DNA from: JACOZG01 sp964564105
GTDB taxonomy: Bacteria; Patescibacteriota; Minisyncoccia; Phycocordibacterales; JACOZG01
Direction: 5' to 3'
Length of the DNA stretch: 64,000 bases
Assembly: GCA_964564105.1 (NCBI GenBank)
Contig: CAZLZS010000001.1
Location: forward strand, 1 to 64,000
The notes under the pieces are model-generated. The model ran no database searches and was not told the origin of the DNA. It was given only the letters and a program-made list of their open reading frames with translations. Both the position numbers and the translations under genes were made by a program. Shown piece after piece: positions 30,238-36,771 of the stretch. The first letter of the stretch is position 1. Each line of letters begins with the position of its first letter.

Positions 30238-30444
30238 ATGGAAAAATTGGAAATGACCATTGAGGGGATGCACTGCGGGGCTTGCGCCACGGGAATTCAG
30301 ATGCTGACTTCGCAACTTGACGGCGTCAAGTCGGTCTTTGTGGATTACAACGGCAAAAAAGGGATTTGGGAGATTGATCCGGAAAAGGTGAATAAGGAGC
30401 AAATTCAAAAAGCCATTGCCGAATTGGGGTACTCGACTTCTTAA
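30238..30444 (+). CDS. copZ: CopZ-like copper chaperone (heavy-metal-associated domain)
   Basis: A 68-residue single HMA domain with the metal site GMHCGAC at residues 10-16, then the standard babbab fold. CopZ proteins carry copper to the P-type ATPase. It lies 665 nt downstream of copA, displaced by the DUF5678/retropepsin pair; the remnant right after copA indicates the original position. ATG preceded by TAATTTT with no Shine-Dalgarno. Confidence 0.9.
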   Translation: MEKLEMTIEGMHCGACATGIQMLTSQLDGVKSVFVDYNGKKGIWEIDPEKVNKEQIQKAIAELGYSTS

Positions 30445-30506
30445 AACATCTCGCTCTCCATATCTGATATCTGAACCGTTTCTATCGGACAATTCACCGG
30501 CCCAAT

Positions 30507-30563
30507 AAAGGACGCTTCTTTTATAGGACATCTATAAGACATCTTAGAACAATCTTGTCCTTT
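30507..30563 (+). other. Nested inverted repeats downstream of copZ
   Basis: Outer arms AAAGGAC (30507-30513) and GTCCTTT (30557-30563) enclose inner arms TTATAG (30521-30526) and CTATAA (30532-30537). This could be a structured 3' untranslated RNA or a binding site. The remaining intergenic sequence (30445-30680) shows only a weak terminator. Confidence 0.4.
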
Positions 30564-30602
30564 AGCCGCTATTGATTTTTTAACCGCCTTTTGTTAGTTG
30601 TG

Positions 30603-30625
30603 GAGCCAGATTTTTGGCTCTTTTT
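30603..30625 (+). terminator. Weak rho-independent terminator
   Basis: GAGCCA (30603-30608) pairs with TGGCTC (30615-30620) across 6 nt, followed by TTTTT. Confidence 0.6.
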
Positions 30626-30680
30626 GATTTGTTCTTTGGCTGTCAGTTTTTATTATTCTGTCAAGCTCTAGAGCAAATCA

Positions 30681-31637
30681 ATGGTAAAAAGCGTTAAATT
30701 TGGGATTTTTGCCCACGCCATAATTTTATGGTGTCTTTTTGCTGGGTTTGTTGTGTCGGCTAGGGCAGAGGAATTGGCGATCAGCGAAGAATTTACCGGC
30801 CAGAGCGAACCAGTGTCCGAAAGCCAATTTACCACCCGGCCGGCGCCCGAGACATTGTCGGGGACTGTTAGTCCGTTGCTGACTGTGAGTGAGGAGTTTT
30901 CTTTCCGAACCGCTACCGCCACCAGGACCAGACCAGTTGGTTCGCTCGCGATTTCTGATGAGTTAATGTTAAAGACTCTTGACGAGCCGGTTAATTCGCC
31001 ACCAGATAACAATGGCAATGGCGGCGGTGGGGGAGGCGGGGGCAATGGCAGCGGCGGTGGTGGGAGTAGCGGCGGAGGTTTTTTCCAGCCGTCTCCCGCA
31101 CCGGGCGTAGTCGAGGGGTGCCCGATTTATCTGACAAAGTTCATTAAATTCGGTGCGACTAATGATCCGACCGAGGTGCGTAAACTGCAAATCTTCCTCC
31201 GTGATTACGAAGGTTTTAATTCACTCGCGATCACTGGTATTTACGATCAGGCCACTTTAGCGGCGGTGATGATTTTCCAAACTCGTTACCGAGATGCAAT
31301 CTTAAAGCCCTGGGGTATTGATTATCCGACCGGCTATGTCTATATCACCACTTCGCTCGCGATCAACAATCTTTACTGCGAGCGCGATCCGGTCAATGAT
31401 CTGGATTTCCGGATTCGCCGTGGCGAGTTCAAATTATCGCCAATCGCGACCAGCACCGCCACGACCACCTTACCCCTACCAGAGGTCGGGGTTCGCGATC
31501 AGAATCTGTGGCAACTGGCGGCGCTGGGCCTCTTGGATTTTATAAGGAATCACCTCTGGTTATGGTTCTTATTTTTAATCGTTTTGATTCTGTTGCTCGT
31601 TTTTTGGCCGAGCAAGAAAAAAGATGACCTTGCTTAA
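30681..31637 (+). CDS. Secreted, membrane-anchored protein with peptidoglycan-binding-like domain
   Basis: A 318-residue cell-surface protein. An N-terminal signal sequence (to about residue 29, ARA-EE) leads into a Thr/Ser-rich segment, a Gly-rich linker (about 113-132), then a domain with the look of a PG_binding_1 repeat (GATNDPTEVRKLQIFLRDYE, then ITGIYDQATLAAVMIFQ). A C-terminal helix (about 290-311) followed by KKKDD anchors it in the membrane. It likely holds onto peptidoglycan outside the cell. It starts a run of three surface-protein genes. Confidence 0.8.
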   Translation: MVKSVKFGIFAHAIILWCLFAGFVVSARAEELAISEEFTGQSEPVSESQFTTRPAPETLSGTVSPLLTVSEEFSFRTATATRTRPVGSLAISDELMLKTLDEPVNSPPDNNGNGGGGGGGGNGSGGGGSSGGGFFQPSPAPGVVEGCPIYLTKFIKFGATNDPTEVRKLQIFLRDYEGFNSLAITGIYDQATLAAVMIFQTRYRDAILKPWGIDYPTGYVYITTSLAINNLYCERDPVNDLDFRIRRGEFKLSPIATSTATTTLPLPEVGVRDQNLWQLAALGLLDFIRNHLWLWFLFLIVLILLLVFWPSKKKDDLA

Positions 31638-31729
31638 TTTTTCTAATTTGCTAGTTTGATTAGCAGATAGGTCCTTGATGTGTGTCGAGGATCGCAGGAG
31701 ACAAAAACTGGAAGTCTGGAGAATGACCA

Positions 31730-32557
31730 ATGGTTCTGAGTGAAATTGGCTGGTGGCCCTTGCTTCTTTACAAGATTCTTTGTCTTTTCGGTTGGTTTTT
31801 CTTGTCGCCTCTTTTGCTGTGCGGTTGTGGTATTCAACCGCAGGATCTGGTGGTGGATGATCTGACGGTGCAGGGTAACGCCGCGATTGCCGGCAATGCC
31901 GCGGTGGGCGGCAACCTCGAGGTCAGCGGTTCGGTTAGTGCCGCTGATGATGTGAGTGTCGGTGATGATTTGTTAGTTACTGATGACGCAGTAATTGAGG
32001 ATGATCTCGAAGTCGGCGGTGATGAGACAGTGGTTGGAAACGAAACCGTGGAAGGTGACATTGAAGTCGGTGGCGACATCGTGGAATTACTAGAGCCGTT
32101 TCCTCCTCCGCCACCTGTGTCCCCGCCCCCTCCGTCTCCCCCTCCGTCTACTCCACCCCCGTCACCTCCTCCGCCAGTGCCAGAACCCGAGCCGGTTATC
32201 TTGACGGCCACGATTTACTCGACTGACGGCCGCGCCGAGTTCGCGGTTGGCGAGGATGTCCGTATGACAGTGCAAGTGGTCGGTGGAAAAGCGCCCTATG
32301 ATTTGCGTTGTCTCTGGCCAGACGCCGCTTTCACGATCATCAATGATTCGAACGGCGGTTTATTCCAGTTCAAAACCGTTGGCGGCGTAGTGCGACGGCT
32401 GATCGTTGTAGGGGTGGTCGCCGAGTTTGGTGTCGAGTCGGATAAGGATAAGAATAAAAAGGTTGTTGCCATCCCCGGCACCGGCACGATCAATTGCCAG
32501 GTTACGGCCGCGGACGGTCAGATCGCCAGCGTCTGGTACGTCATTACCGTCGAATGA
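31730..32557 (+). CDS. Putative surface lipoprotein with repeat stalk and Pro-rich linker
   Basis: A 275-residue protein. The N-terminal hydrophobic segment ends LLLCGCG, a possible lipobox. Residues about 40-120 are a run of short acidic, Gly/Val-rich repeats (VGGNLEVSGSVSAADDVSVG and similar) that suggest a beta-helix stalk. A Pro/Ser linker (about 124-152) follows and then a beta-sandwich-like C-terminal domain with two cysteines. GGAGA lies 7 nt before the ATG at 31730. A strong terminator follows. Function beyond surface display is unknown. Confidence 0.7.
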   Translation: MVLSEIGWWPLLLYKILCLFGWFFLSPLLLCGCGIQPQDLVVDDLTVQGNAAIAGNAAVGGNLEVSGSVSAADDVSVGDDLLVTDDAVIEDDLEVGGDETVVGNETVEGDIEVGGDIVELLEPFPPPPPVSPPPPSPPPSTPPPSPPPPVPEPEPVILTATIYSTDGRAEFAVGEDVRMTVQVVGGKAPYDLRCLWPDAAFTIINDSNGGLFQFKTVGGVVRRLIVVGVVAEFGVESDKDKNKKVVAIPGTGTINCQVTAADGQIASVWYVITVE

Positions 32558-32563
32558 TGGTTA

Positions 32564-32586
32564 GTGTCAAAGACTGCCCTTGACAC
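32564..32586. repeat. Inverted repeat GTGTCAA / TTGACAC
   Basis: Seven-nt arms (32564-32570 and 32580-32586) just after the stop of the preceding gene. The TGTCAA...CCTTGACA ends resemble the motif shared inside murA and murB. Confidence 0.5.
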
Positions 32587-32597
32587 GCCGTTTACCT

Positions 32598-32632
32598 AAA
32601 CCCTCGGTCGCCGCCGCGATCGAGGGTTTCTT
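32598..32632 (+). terminator. Rho-independent terminator
   Basis: A 9-bp stem (32598-32606 with 32621-32629) with a 14-nt loop, ending TTTCTTATT. Confidence 0.8.
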
Positions 32633-32633
32633 A

Positions 32634-32662
32634 TTGCATAATTTCCCCGTTTGTGCTAGGTG
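32634..32662 (+). promoter_or_regulatory. Promoter (TTGCAT -17 nt- TAGGTG)
   Basis: TTGCAT (32634-32639) and TAGGTG (32657-32662) with TGC before the -10; the ATG at 32671 is 8 nt further on. Identical in form to the candidate at 10243-10271. Confidence 0.5.
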
Positions 32663-32670
32663 TGAAGGTT

Positions 32671-33621
32671 ATGAAAAACCAGCGTTTTTTAGCCATCATT
32701 TTGGTTCTCGGATTGATTCTATTGAGTCCGGCCCAGGCCCAGGAAGCGATTGAGACGTCGGAATCGGATCCGGCAGTCGCGAGCGCGCCGTTCACTGCCA
32801 GTATCACTTTTCCTCATGCCAATTCTACCTACAATGTGGGTGATAAGATCAATTTTACCGCTGCGGCTTCTGGCGGTCAGCCGCCCTACGCTTACACTTG
32901 GGATTTCGGCGATAGCACCCAGGCTTTTGGACAGAGTTATGAAAAATCATATTCGAACGCCGGCGTGCAAACTACTACTTTGACGGTGACTGATTTTGCC
33001 GGTCACACGGCCACGGCCGCTATCACCGTTACGGTTAGCGCGCCGGTCTCGCCGCTGTCTCTAATGATTACCGCGCCGACGGATAATAAGACAGTGTTGG
33101 TTAATCAACCAGTTATTTTTTCCGCGGCCGCAACCGGCGGTCAGCCGCCCTACGCTTACACTTGGGATTTCGGCGACGGAACGCAAGGTTTTGGTCAAAC
33201 TTTCGAGAAAACTTATACCCAAACCGGTGTCAAAACCGTTACCGTCCGCGTTAAGGATTTTACCGCGGTCGAGACCGCGACCAGAATCACGATCACTGTC
33301 ACTGCTTCACCGGAGCGCGAAGAGCCACAGCCCACGCCTGGACCAACACCGATCCTGCCGCTGACCATTGCCAATATCCGCGTTACTGATTTGACTCACA
33401 ACAGTGTGATTATTCGCTGGACTACTAATCGACCAGCCACGAGCCGTGTCATTTACGACCCAGTGTCGCATGCAAGCATTGCTGGTCAGCCCGCGCCTAA
33501 TTTCGGTTATGCTTATTCCACGGCGACAACAGACGTAGAAACAGAAGTTACCGAGCATGTTGTTACCGTGAGCGGTTTGGCGGCTTCCACCACTTATTAC
33601 TTCCGCGTTATCTCGCAATAG
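32671..33621 (+). CDS. Secreted protein with two PKD domains and a fibronectin-type domain
   Basis: A 316-residue secreted protein. A signal peptide ends at AQAQE (about residue 24). Two PKD domains follow (each with PPYAYTWDFGD), then a Pro-rich linker and a fibronectin-type-III-like domain (NIRVTDLTHNSVIIRWTTN ... TTYYFRVIS). All are adhesive folds; no enzyme domain is present. The two PKD copies share 41 identical nt (32872-32912 and 33136-33176), pointing to recent internal duplication or gene conversion. The ATG at 32671 is chosen because it follows the promoter and starts the signal peptide; no membrane anchor at the C-terminus. Confidence 0.82.
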   Translation: MKNQRFLAIILVLGLILLSPAQAQEAIETSESDPAVASAPFTASITFPHANSTYNVGDKINFTAAASGGQPPYAYTWDFGDSTQAFGQSYEKSYSNAGVQTTTLTVTDFAGHTATAAITVTVSAPVSPLSLMITAPTDNKTVLVNQPVIFSAAATGGQPPYAYTWDFGDGTQGFGQTFEKTYTQTGVKTVTVRVKDFTAVETATRITITVTASPEREEPQPTPGPTPILPLTIANIRVTDLTHNSVIIRWTTNRPATSRVIYDPVSHASIAGQPAPNFGYAYSTATTDVETEVTEHVVTVSGLAASTTYYFRVISQ

Positions 33622-33626
33622 TTTTT

Positions 33627-33635
33627 TGCTATAAT
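33627..33635 (+). promoter_or_regulatory. Extended -10 promoter (TGCTATAAT) of the small ORF-murB unit
   Basis: TATAAT at 33630-33635 with TGC before it, 7 nt upstream of the ATG at 33643. Confidence 0.7.
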
Positions 33636-33642
33636 TCAATTC

Positions 33643-33726
33643 ATGAAGGGTAGGTGGGAAATAATTTTTATCGCCGTGATAATCCTGGCGGCGTTGGCTC
33701 TTATTTTTACCCAAATATATTATTGA
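33643..33726 (+). CDS. 27-residue single-helix membrane peptide upstream of murB
   Basis: Frame MKGRWEIIFIAVIILAALAL plus seven residues: a positively charged start and one membrane helix. The ATG is 7 nt after an extended -10 promoter and the TGA overlaps the murB ATG (TGATG, 33724-33728), so it is the first reading frame of the murB message. Its own function is unknown; it may couple murB translation or be a membrane peptide in its own right. Confidence 0.6.
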   Translation: MKGRWEIIFIAVIILAALALIFTQIYY

Positions 33727-34652
33727 TGAGTCTGCCCTTGCGCCATAATGTCGCGCTCGCGCCGCTGACCACTTTCGGTGTCGGTGGCCGGGCGCGTTGG
33801 TTCGTTTCGGTCTCGGCTTCGAAACAATTGGTTGAGACAGTGAGGATAGCGCGAGCGAAAAATTTGCCTTATCGCGTTTTCGCCGGCGGGAGCAATGTGG
33901 TCTTTAGCGATAAAACTTTTCCGGGATTGGTAATCCAATTCAAACCTAAGGCAACGCCTTGCCGTTGGCAAGGCGTTGCCTTGACATGTGGCGCCAACTT
34001 GCCGCTGGCCAGTTTAATTAAAACAGCTATCAGTCATGGCCTCGCCGGTTTGGAAAATCTGTCTGGCATTCCGGGCACAGTCGGCGGGGCGATCGTCGGC
34101 AACGCTGGCGCCTACGGGCAGACGATTTCTGATTGTTTAACTCGGGTAGAAATATTTACCGGGCGGCAGATTAAATGGTTGGACAAAAAACAAGCTCAAT
34201 TTGCTTACCGGGAAAGCATTTTCAAAAAACTGGCCTGGTTGATTTTACGGGTGGAATTTAAATTGGAAAAAGGCGTCAAGAAAGTGCTAGTTAAAAAATC
34301 GCGGGAGATTATAAAAATTCGGTCAGAGAAATACAATCCGAGTTTGCGCTCGCCGGGCAGTTTTTTCAAAAACGTTTTGGTCAAAGATGTGTCAAGGGCG
34401 ACCTTGGCTAAACTTGATCAAACGAAAGTCAGAGACGGTAAAATTCCGGCTGGTTACTTGTTGGAAGCCGTGGGGGCAAAAGGAATGCGTCAGGGCGGTA
34501 TTCGCGTCGCCGACTTCCACGGCAACTTGCTAATTAATGACCGCCGTGGCACTTACCGTGATATCGTCACTCTCGCTGCTAAATTAAAAAAGCTAGTTAA
34601 GAAAAAATTTGGCATCATTCTTGACGAGGAAGTGCGGTATCTTGGAGTTTAG
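33726..34652 (+). CDS. murB: UDP-N-acetylenolpyruvoylglucosamine reductase
   Basis: Second committed step of peptidoglycan precursor synthesis, NADPH- and FAD-dependent. FAD-binding blocks FAGGSNVVFSD and SGIPGTVGGAIVGNAGAYGQ are present, the catalytic serine is in PGSFFKN, and the C-terminal Glu is in DEEVRYLG. At 308 residues it is a normal type II-like MurB. The start at 33726 (MSLPLRHN) overlaps the upstream peptide stop. A perfect 16-bp inverted repeat (33948-33982) is embedded in frame between the first FAD strands, and an 18-mer shared with murA lies at 34390-34407. Confidence 0.95.
   Translation: MSLPLRHNVALAPLTTFGVGGRARWFVSVSASKQLVETVRIARAKNLPYRVFAGGSNVVFSDKTFPGLVIQFKPKATPCRWQGVALTCGANLPLASLIKTAISHGLAGLENLSGIPGTVGGAIVGNAGAYGQTISDCLTRVEIFTGRQIKWLDKKQAQFAYRESIFKKLAWLILRVEFKLEKGVKKVLVKKSREIIKIRSEKYNPSLRSPGSFFKNVLVKDVSRATLAKLDQTKVRDGKIPAGYLLEAVGAKGMRQGGIRVADFHGNLLINDRRGTYRDIVTLAAKLKKLVKKKFGIILDEEVRYLGV
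33948..33982 (+). repeat. Perfect palindrome inside murB
   Basis: Arms AAGGCAACGCCTTGCC (33948-33963) and its exact complement (33967-33982) around GTT. It encodes residues about 75-86 of MurB. Confidence 0.95.
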
Positions 34653-34655
34653 GTA

Positions 34656-34664
34656 TGCTATAAT
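34656..34664 (+). promoter_or_regulatory. Extended -10 promoter (TGCTATAAT)
   Basis: TATAAT at 34659-34664 preceded by TGC. The start of the next gene is 55 nt downstream, so this mRNA, unlike others, would have a leader of about 48 nt. Confidence 0.6.
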
Positions 34665-34718
34665 ATCGGCGCGCTTGTTATTTTGTTCATTGGGTTTATA
34701 GTTTATCAAACAACTATC

Positions 34719-35054
34719 ATGACTAAAACCTTGCGTTTGACCAGTTCAGTTTTTACCCCCAACGGTTGGATTCCAGAGAGATACACTTGTGACGGTGGCA
34801 ATGTTAGTCCGCCTCTCACTATTAGCGGCGTGCCGCCGGCCGGCGTCCTCGGGCTCGGCACCGCTGGCACTGCCAATTATGAAGGCCCGTGCCCGCCCAG
34901 TGGTATTCATCGTTACTTCTTCAAACTTTACGCTCTGGCTATAGAATTATCGCTTGCGCCGGGCGCGGCTAAGGCCGAGGTGCTGGCGGCGATGCGCGGT
35001 CATATCTTGGACCAGACAGAACTCATCGGCCGTTATCGCCGGGTTCATTCGTAA
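34719..35054 (+). CDS. YbhB/PEBP-family protein with an internal deletion
   Basis: The first 40 residues (FTPNGWIPERYTCDGGNVSP) and the last 65 (EGPCPPSGIHRYFFKLYALA ... GHILDQTELIGRY) match bacterial phosphatidylethanolamine-binding-like proteins of the YbhB/YbcL type. The middle 45-50 residues, which carry the DPDAP and HW segments of the ligand pocket, are missing, giving 111 residues instead of about 150-160. The frame is kept, so the gene is not simply frameshifted; it probably makes a non-functional or altered protein. An upstream TTG at 34683 is less likely than the ATG at 34719. Confidence 0.8.
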   Translation: MTKTLRLTSSVFTPNGWIPERYTCDGGNVSPPLTISGVPPAGVLGLGTAGTANYEGPCPPSGIHRYFFKLYALAIELSLAPGAAKAEVLAAMRGHILDQTELIGRYRRVHS

Positions 35055-35068
35055 ATCAATCGCCGAAC

Positions 35069-35449
35069 ATGCACATTAACTTCAAAGCGACTAATCTGGA
35101 ATTGAATGAAGCGCGGCGTGCTTACGCGATCGATAAACTGACGATGATCGAAAAGTTGATTGACGGTTACGGGACTGGCGACAAAGGTTTGGCCGAGGTC
35201 GAACTTGGTCGCGTCAATCAGCATCATAAGCACGGCGCTGTTTTCCGCGCCGAGATCAATCTGCACTGGTCCGGCCGCTACTTCCGCTCCGAGTCTGAAA
35301 CCGGCGATCTCCAGGCGGCGATTGACGAAGCCAAAGACGAATTGCTGCGGGAAATTAAAACTTGGCGTAAAAAGCAGGGGACGATGTTTCGCCGCGGCGC
35401 CCGGGCGGTCAAGAAATTGTTAAAAGGGATTTACGATTGGCGAAAATAG
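35069..35449 (+). CDS. hpf: Ribosome hibernation promoting factor, short form
   Basis: Ribosome-binding stress protein of the HPF/RaiA family: MHINFKATNLELNEARRAYA at the N-terminus and the AEVELGRVNQHHKHGAVFRA strand with its basic residues. At 126 residues it is the short form without the dimerising C-terminal domain; the C-terminal tail is strongly basic. Its last 19 nt overlap the end of fmt on the other strand. Confidence 0.9.
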   Translation: MHINFKATNLELNEARRAYAIDKLTMIEKLIDGYGTGDKGLAEVELGRVNQHHKHGAVFRAEINLHWSGRYFRSESETGDLQAAIDEAKDELLREIKTWRKKQGTMFRRGARAVKKLLKGIYDWRK

Positions 35450-36306
35450 ATATGATTTTTAATCCCTCGTTGGAAATCGGCATAAGGCATCTCTCGCCGG
35501 CCGGCTGGTTTGACCCGGGTAATAATGAACTGGCCGTTGGCAAATTCGGCGCCCGTGATAATCAGACGTTGATGATTGAGAAAGCAATAGGTTCCCGGCC
35601 ACGGATTGAGCGCCAAAAATTTTCGGTAGTTGATGAGTGAATCATCAGTGAGATCAATCAGGCCGTCGGTTTTTTTAAATTTCTTCGTGTCAGTGGCTTG
35701 CGAGTGGTCCTGCGGCCGCGGAACGATTTTTCCGGCTAGCCAGTCGGGCAGGATCTCAACAAATAGTTGCGCCCCGATTTTGGCCAGTTGATCTCTCGCT
35801 TGGATAAAGCTTTTAGCTTCTAGCTTTAAGCTTTTAGTTTGCAAGATCGGGCCGTGGTCAACTTTTTCATCAACGAGCATAATGGTTATTCCGGTTTCTG
35901 TCTCCCCGGCCAAAATTGCGCTTTGGATCGGTGTCGGGCCGCGGTATTTCGGCAAAAGCGAGGGATGGATATTCAAGACGCCGCGGTGGGGCAACGATAA
36001 GATTTCTGGTGGCAAGATTTTGCCGTAAGAGGCGACGAGAAAAAGTTTTTTTCTGACAAGGTCAGACCTTAAAGAAGTCTCAAGGTCTGACCTTAGATTT
36101 TTTGGCTGAAGATAGGGAATATGACGAGCTTCAGCCCAGACTTTAACGACCGGCGGTTTCAATTTGTGACCGCGGCCCGTTGGAGCATCTGGTGTGGTGA
36201 CGATCAATATTGGTGAACAATTCAATGCCGTCAGAGTTTCAAGCATCGCCCTAGCGAATTCATCGGTGCCAAAAAAGACAAAATCATTTGACTTCGGCGA
36301 GGTCAT
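35431..36306 (-). CDS. fmt: Methionyl-tRNA formyltransferase
   Basis: Formylates initiator Met-tRNA. The active-site block NIHPSLLPKYRGPTPIQ and the aspartate in VDEKVDHGPI are intact; the N-terminal FFGTDEFARAML and linker are typical. At 291 residues it is slightly short for the family (about 310). The ATG at 36306 is chosen over a TTG at 36318. It overlaps def by 23 nt, forming the usual fmt-def pair. Two repeat insertions disturb the coding sequence: a 13-bp-arm hairpin (36058-36094) encoding LRSDL twice, and an AAAGCTT-rich segment (35805-35843). Confidence 0.93.
   Translation of the reverse strand: MTSPKSNDFVFFGTDEFARAMLETLTALNCSPILIVTTPDAPTGRGHKLKPPVVKVWAEARHIPYLQPKNLRSDLETSLRSDLVRKKLFLVASYGKILPPEILSLPHRGVLNIHPSLLPKYRGPTPIQSAILAGETETGITIMLVDEKVDHGPILQTKSLKLEAKSFIQARDQLAKIGAQLFVEILPDWLAGKIVPRPQDHSQATDTKKFKKTDGLIDLTDDSLINYRKFLALNPWPGTYCFLNHQRLIITGAEFANGQFIITRVKPAGRREMPYADFQRGIKNHIYFRQS
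36058..36094 (-). repeat. Perfect palindrome inside fmt
   Basis: AAGGTCAGACCTT (36058-36070) and AAGGTCTGACCTT (36082-36094) are exact reverse complements, 11 nt apart; each arm is itself a small palindrome. In the protein it produces the duplicated peptide LRSDL. Confidence 0.95.
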
Positions 36307-36769
36307 AAGCTTTGTCAATAAACAGAATCCCGTCTAAGTGATCAATTTCATGCTGGACGACTTGAGCCAGCAATCCGGTGGTGTGGCGGGTGAAGCGCCG
36401 GCCGCGCTCATCAAGGGCTTGGACTGTCACTTTTTCGGATCGTTTGATGTGTCCGTAGACTTGACGGACGCTTAGACAACCTTCGACGAGTTCCCTTTTG
36501 CGGCGCGAATGTTTGACGATGCGCGGGTTGATGAAGACGAAGACTGGTTCAGCCGGCGGCCGACCTAAAGCTTTGGGGCTGACAATAAAGAGGCGGAGCA
36601 AGACGCCAATCTGCGGCGCGGCCAACGCCACCCCGTCTTCTGCCGCGGCGAGCGCGGCGCTCATCGCCGAGATAATTTTATTGATTTTGGCGCTCGGGAG
36701 AAGCGCGGTCACGGCTTTCGCTCTTTGACGCAAAATCGGATCAGTTTTTTGTCTAATTGGTTTAGGCAT
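36284..36769 (-). CDS. def: Peptide deformylase
   Basis: Metalloenzyme that removes the formyl group from new proteins. All three motifs are present: GVALAAPQIG, EGCLS (metal Cys) and HEIDHLDG (metal His and catalytic Glu). 161 residues. The ATG at 36769 lies 2 nt after the priA stop; an in-frame TTG at 36775 inside priA is possible. Operon order priA-def-fmt is common in bacteria. Confidence 0.95.
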   Translation of the reverse strand: MPKPIRQKTDPILRQRAKAVTALLPSAKINKIISAMSAALAAAEDGVALAAPQIGVLLRLFIVSPKALGRPPAEPVFVFINPRIVKHSRRKRELVEGCLSVRQVYGHIKRSEKVTVQALDERGRRFTRHTTGLLAQVVQHEIDHLDGILFIDKAYDLAEVK

Positions 36770-36771
36770 GC

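Noticed and set aside
30969..32211. Minus-strand Gly/Ser/Pro-rich frames
   Set aside because: They are complements of the poly-Gly and poly-Pro linkers of the surface genes.
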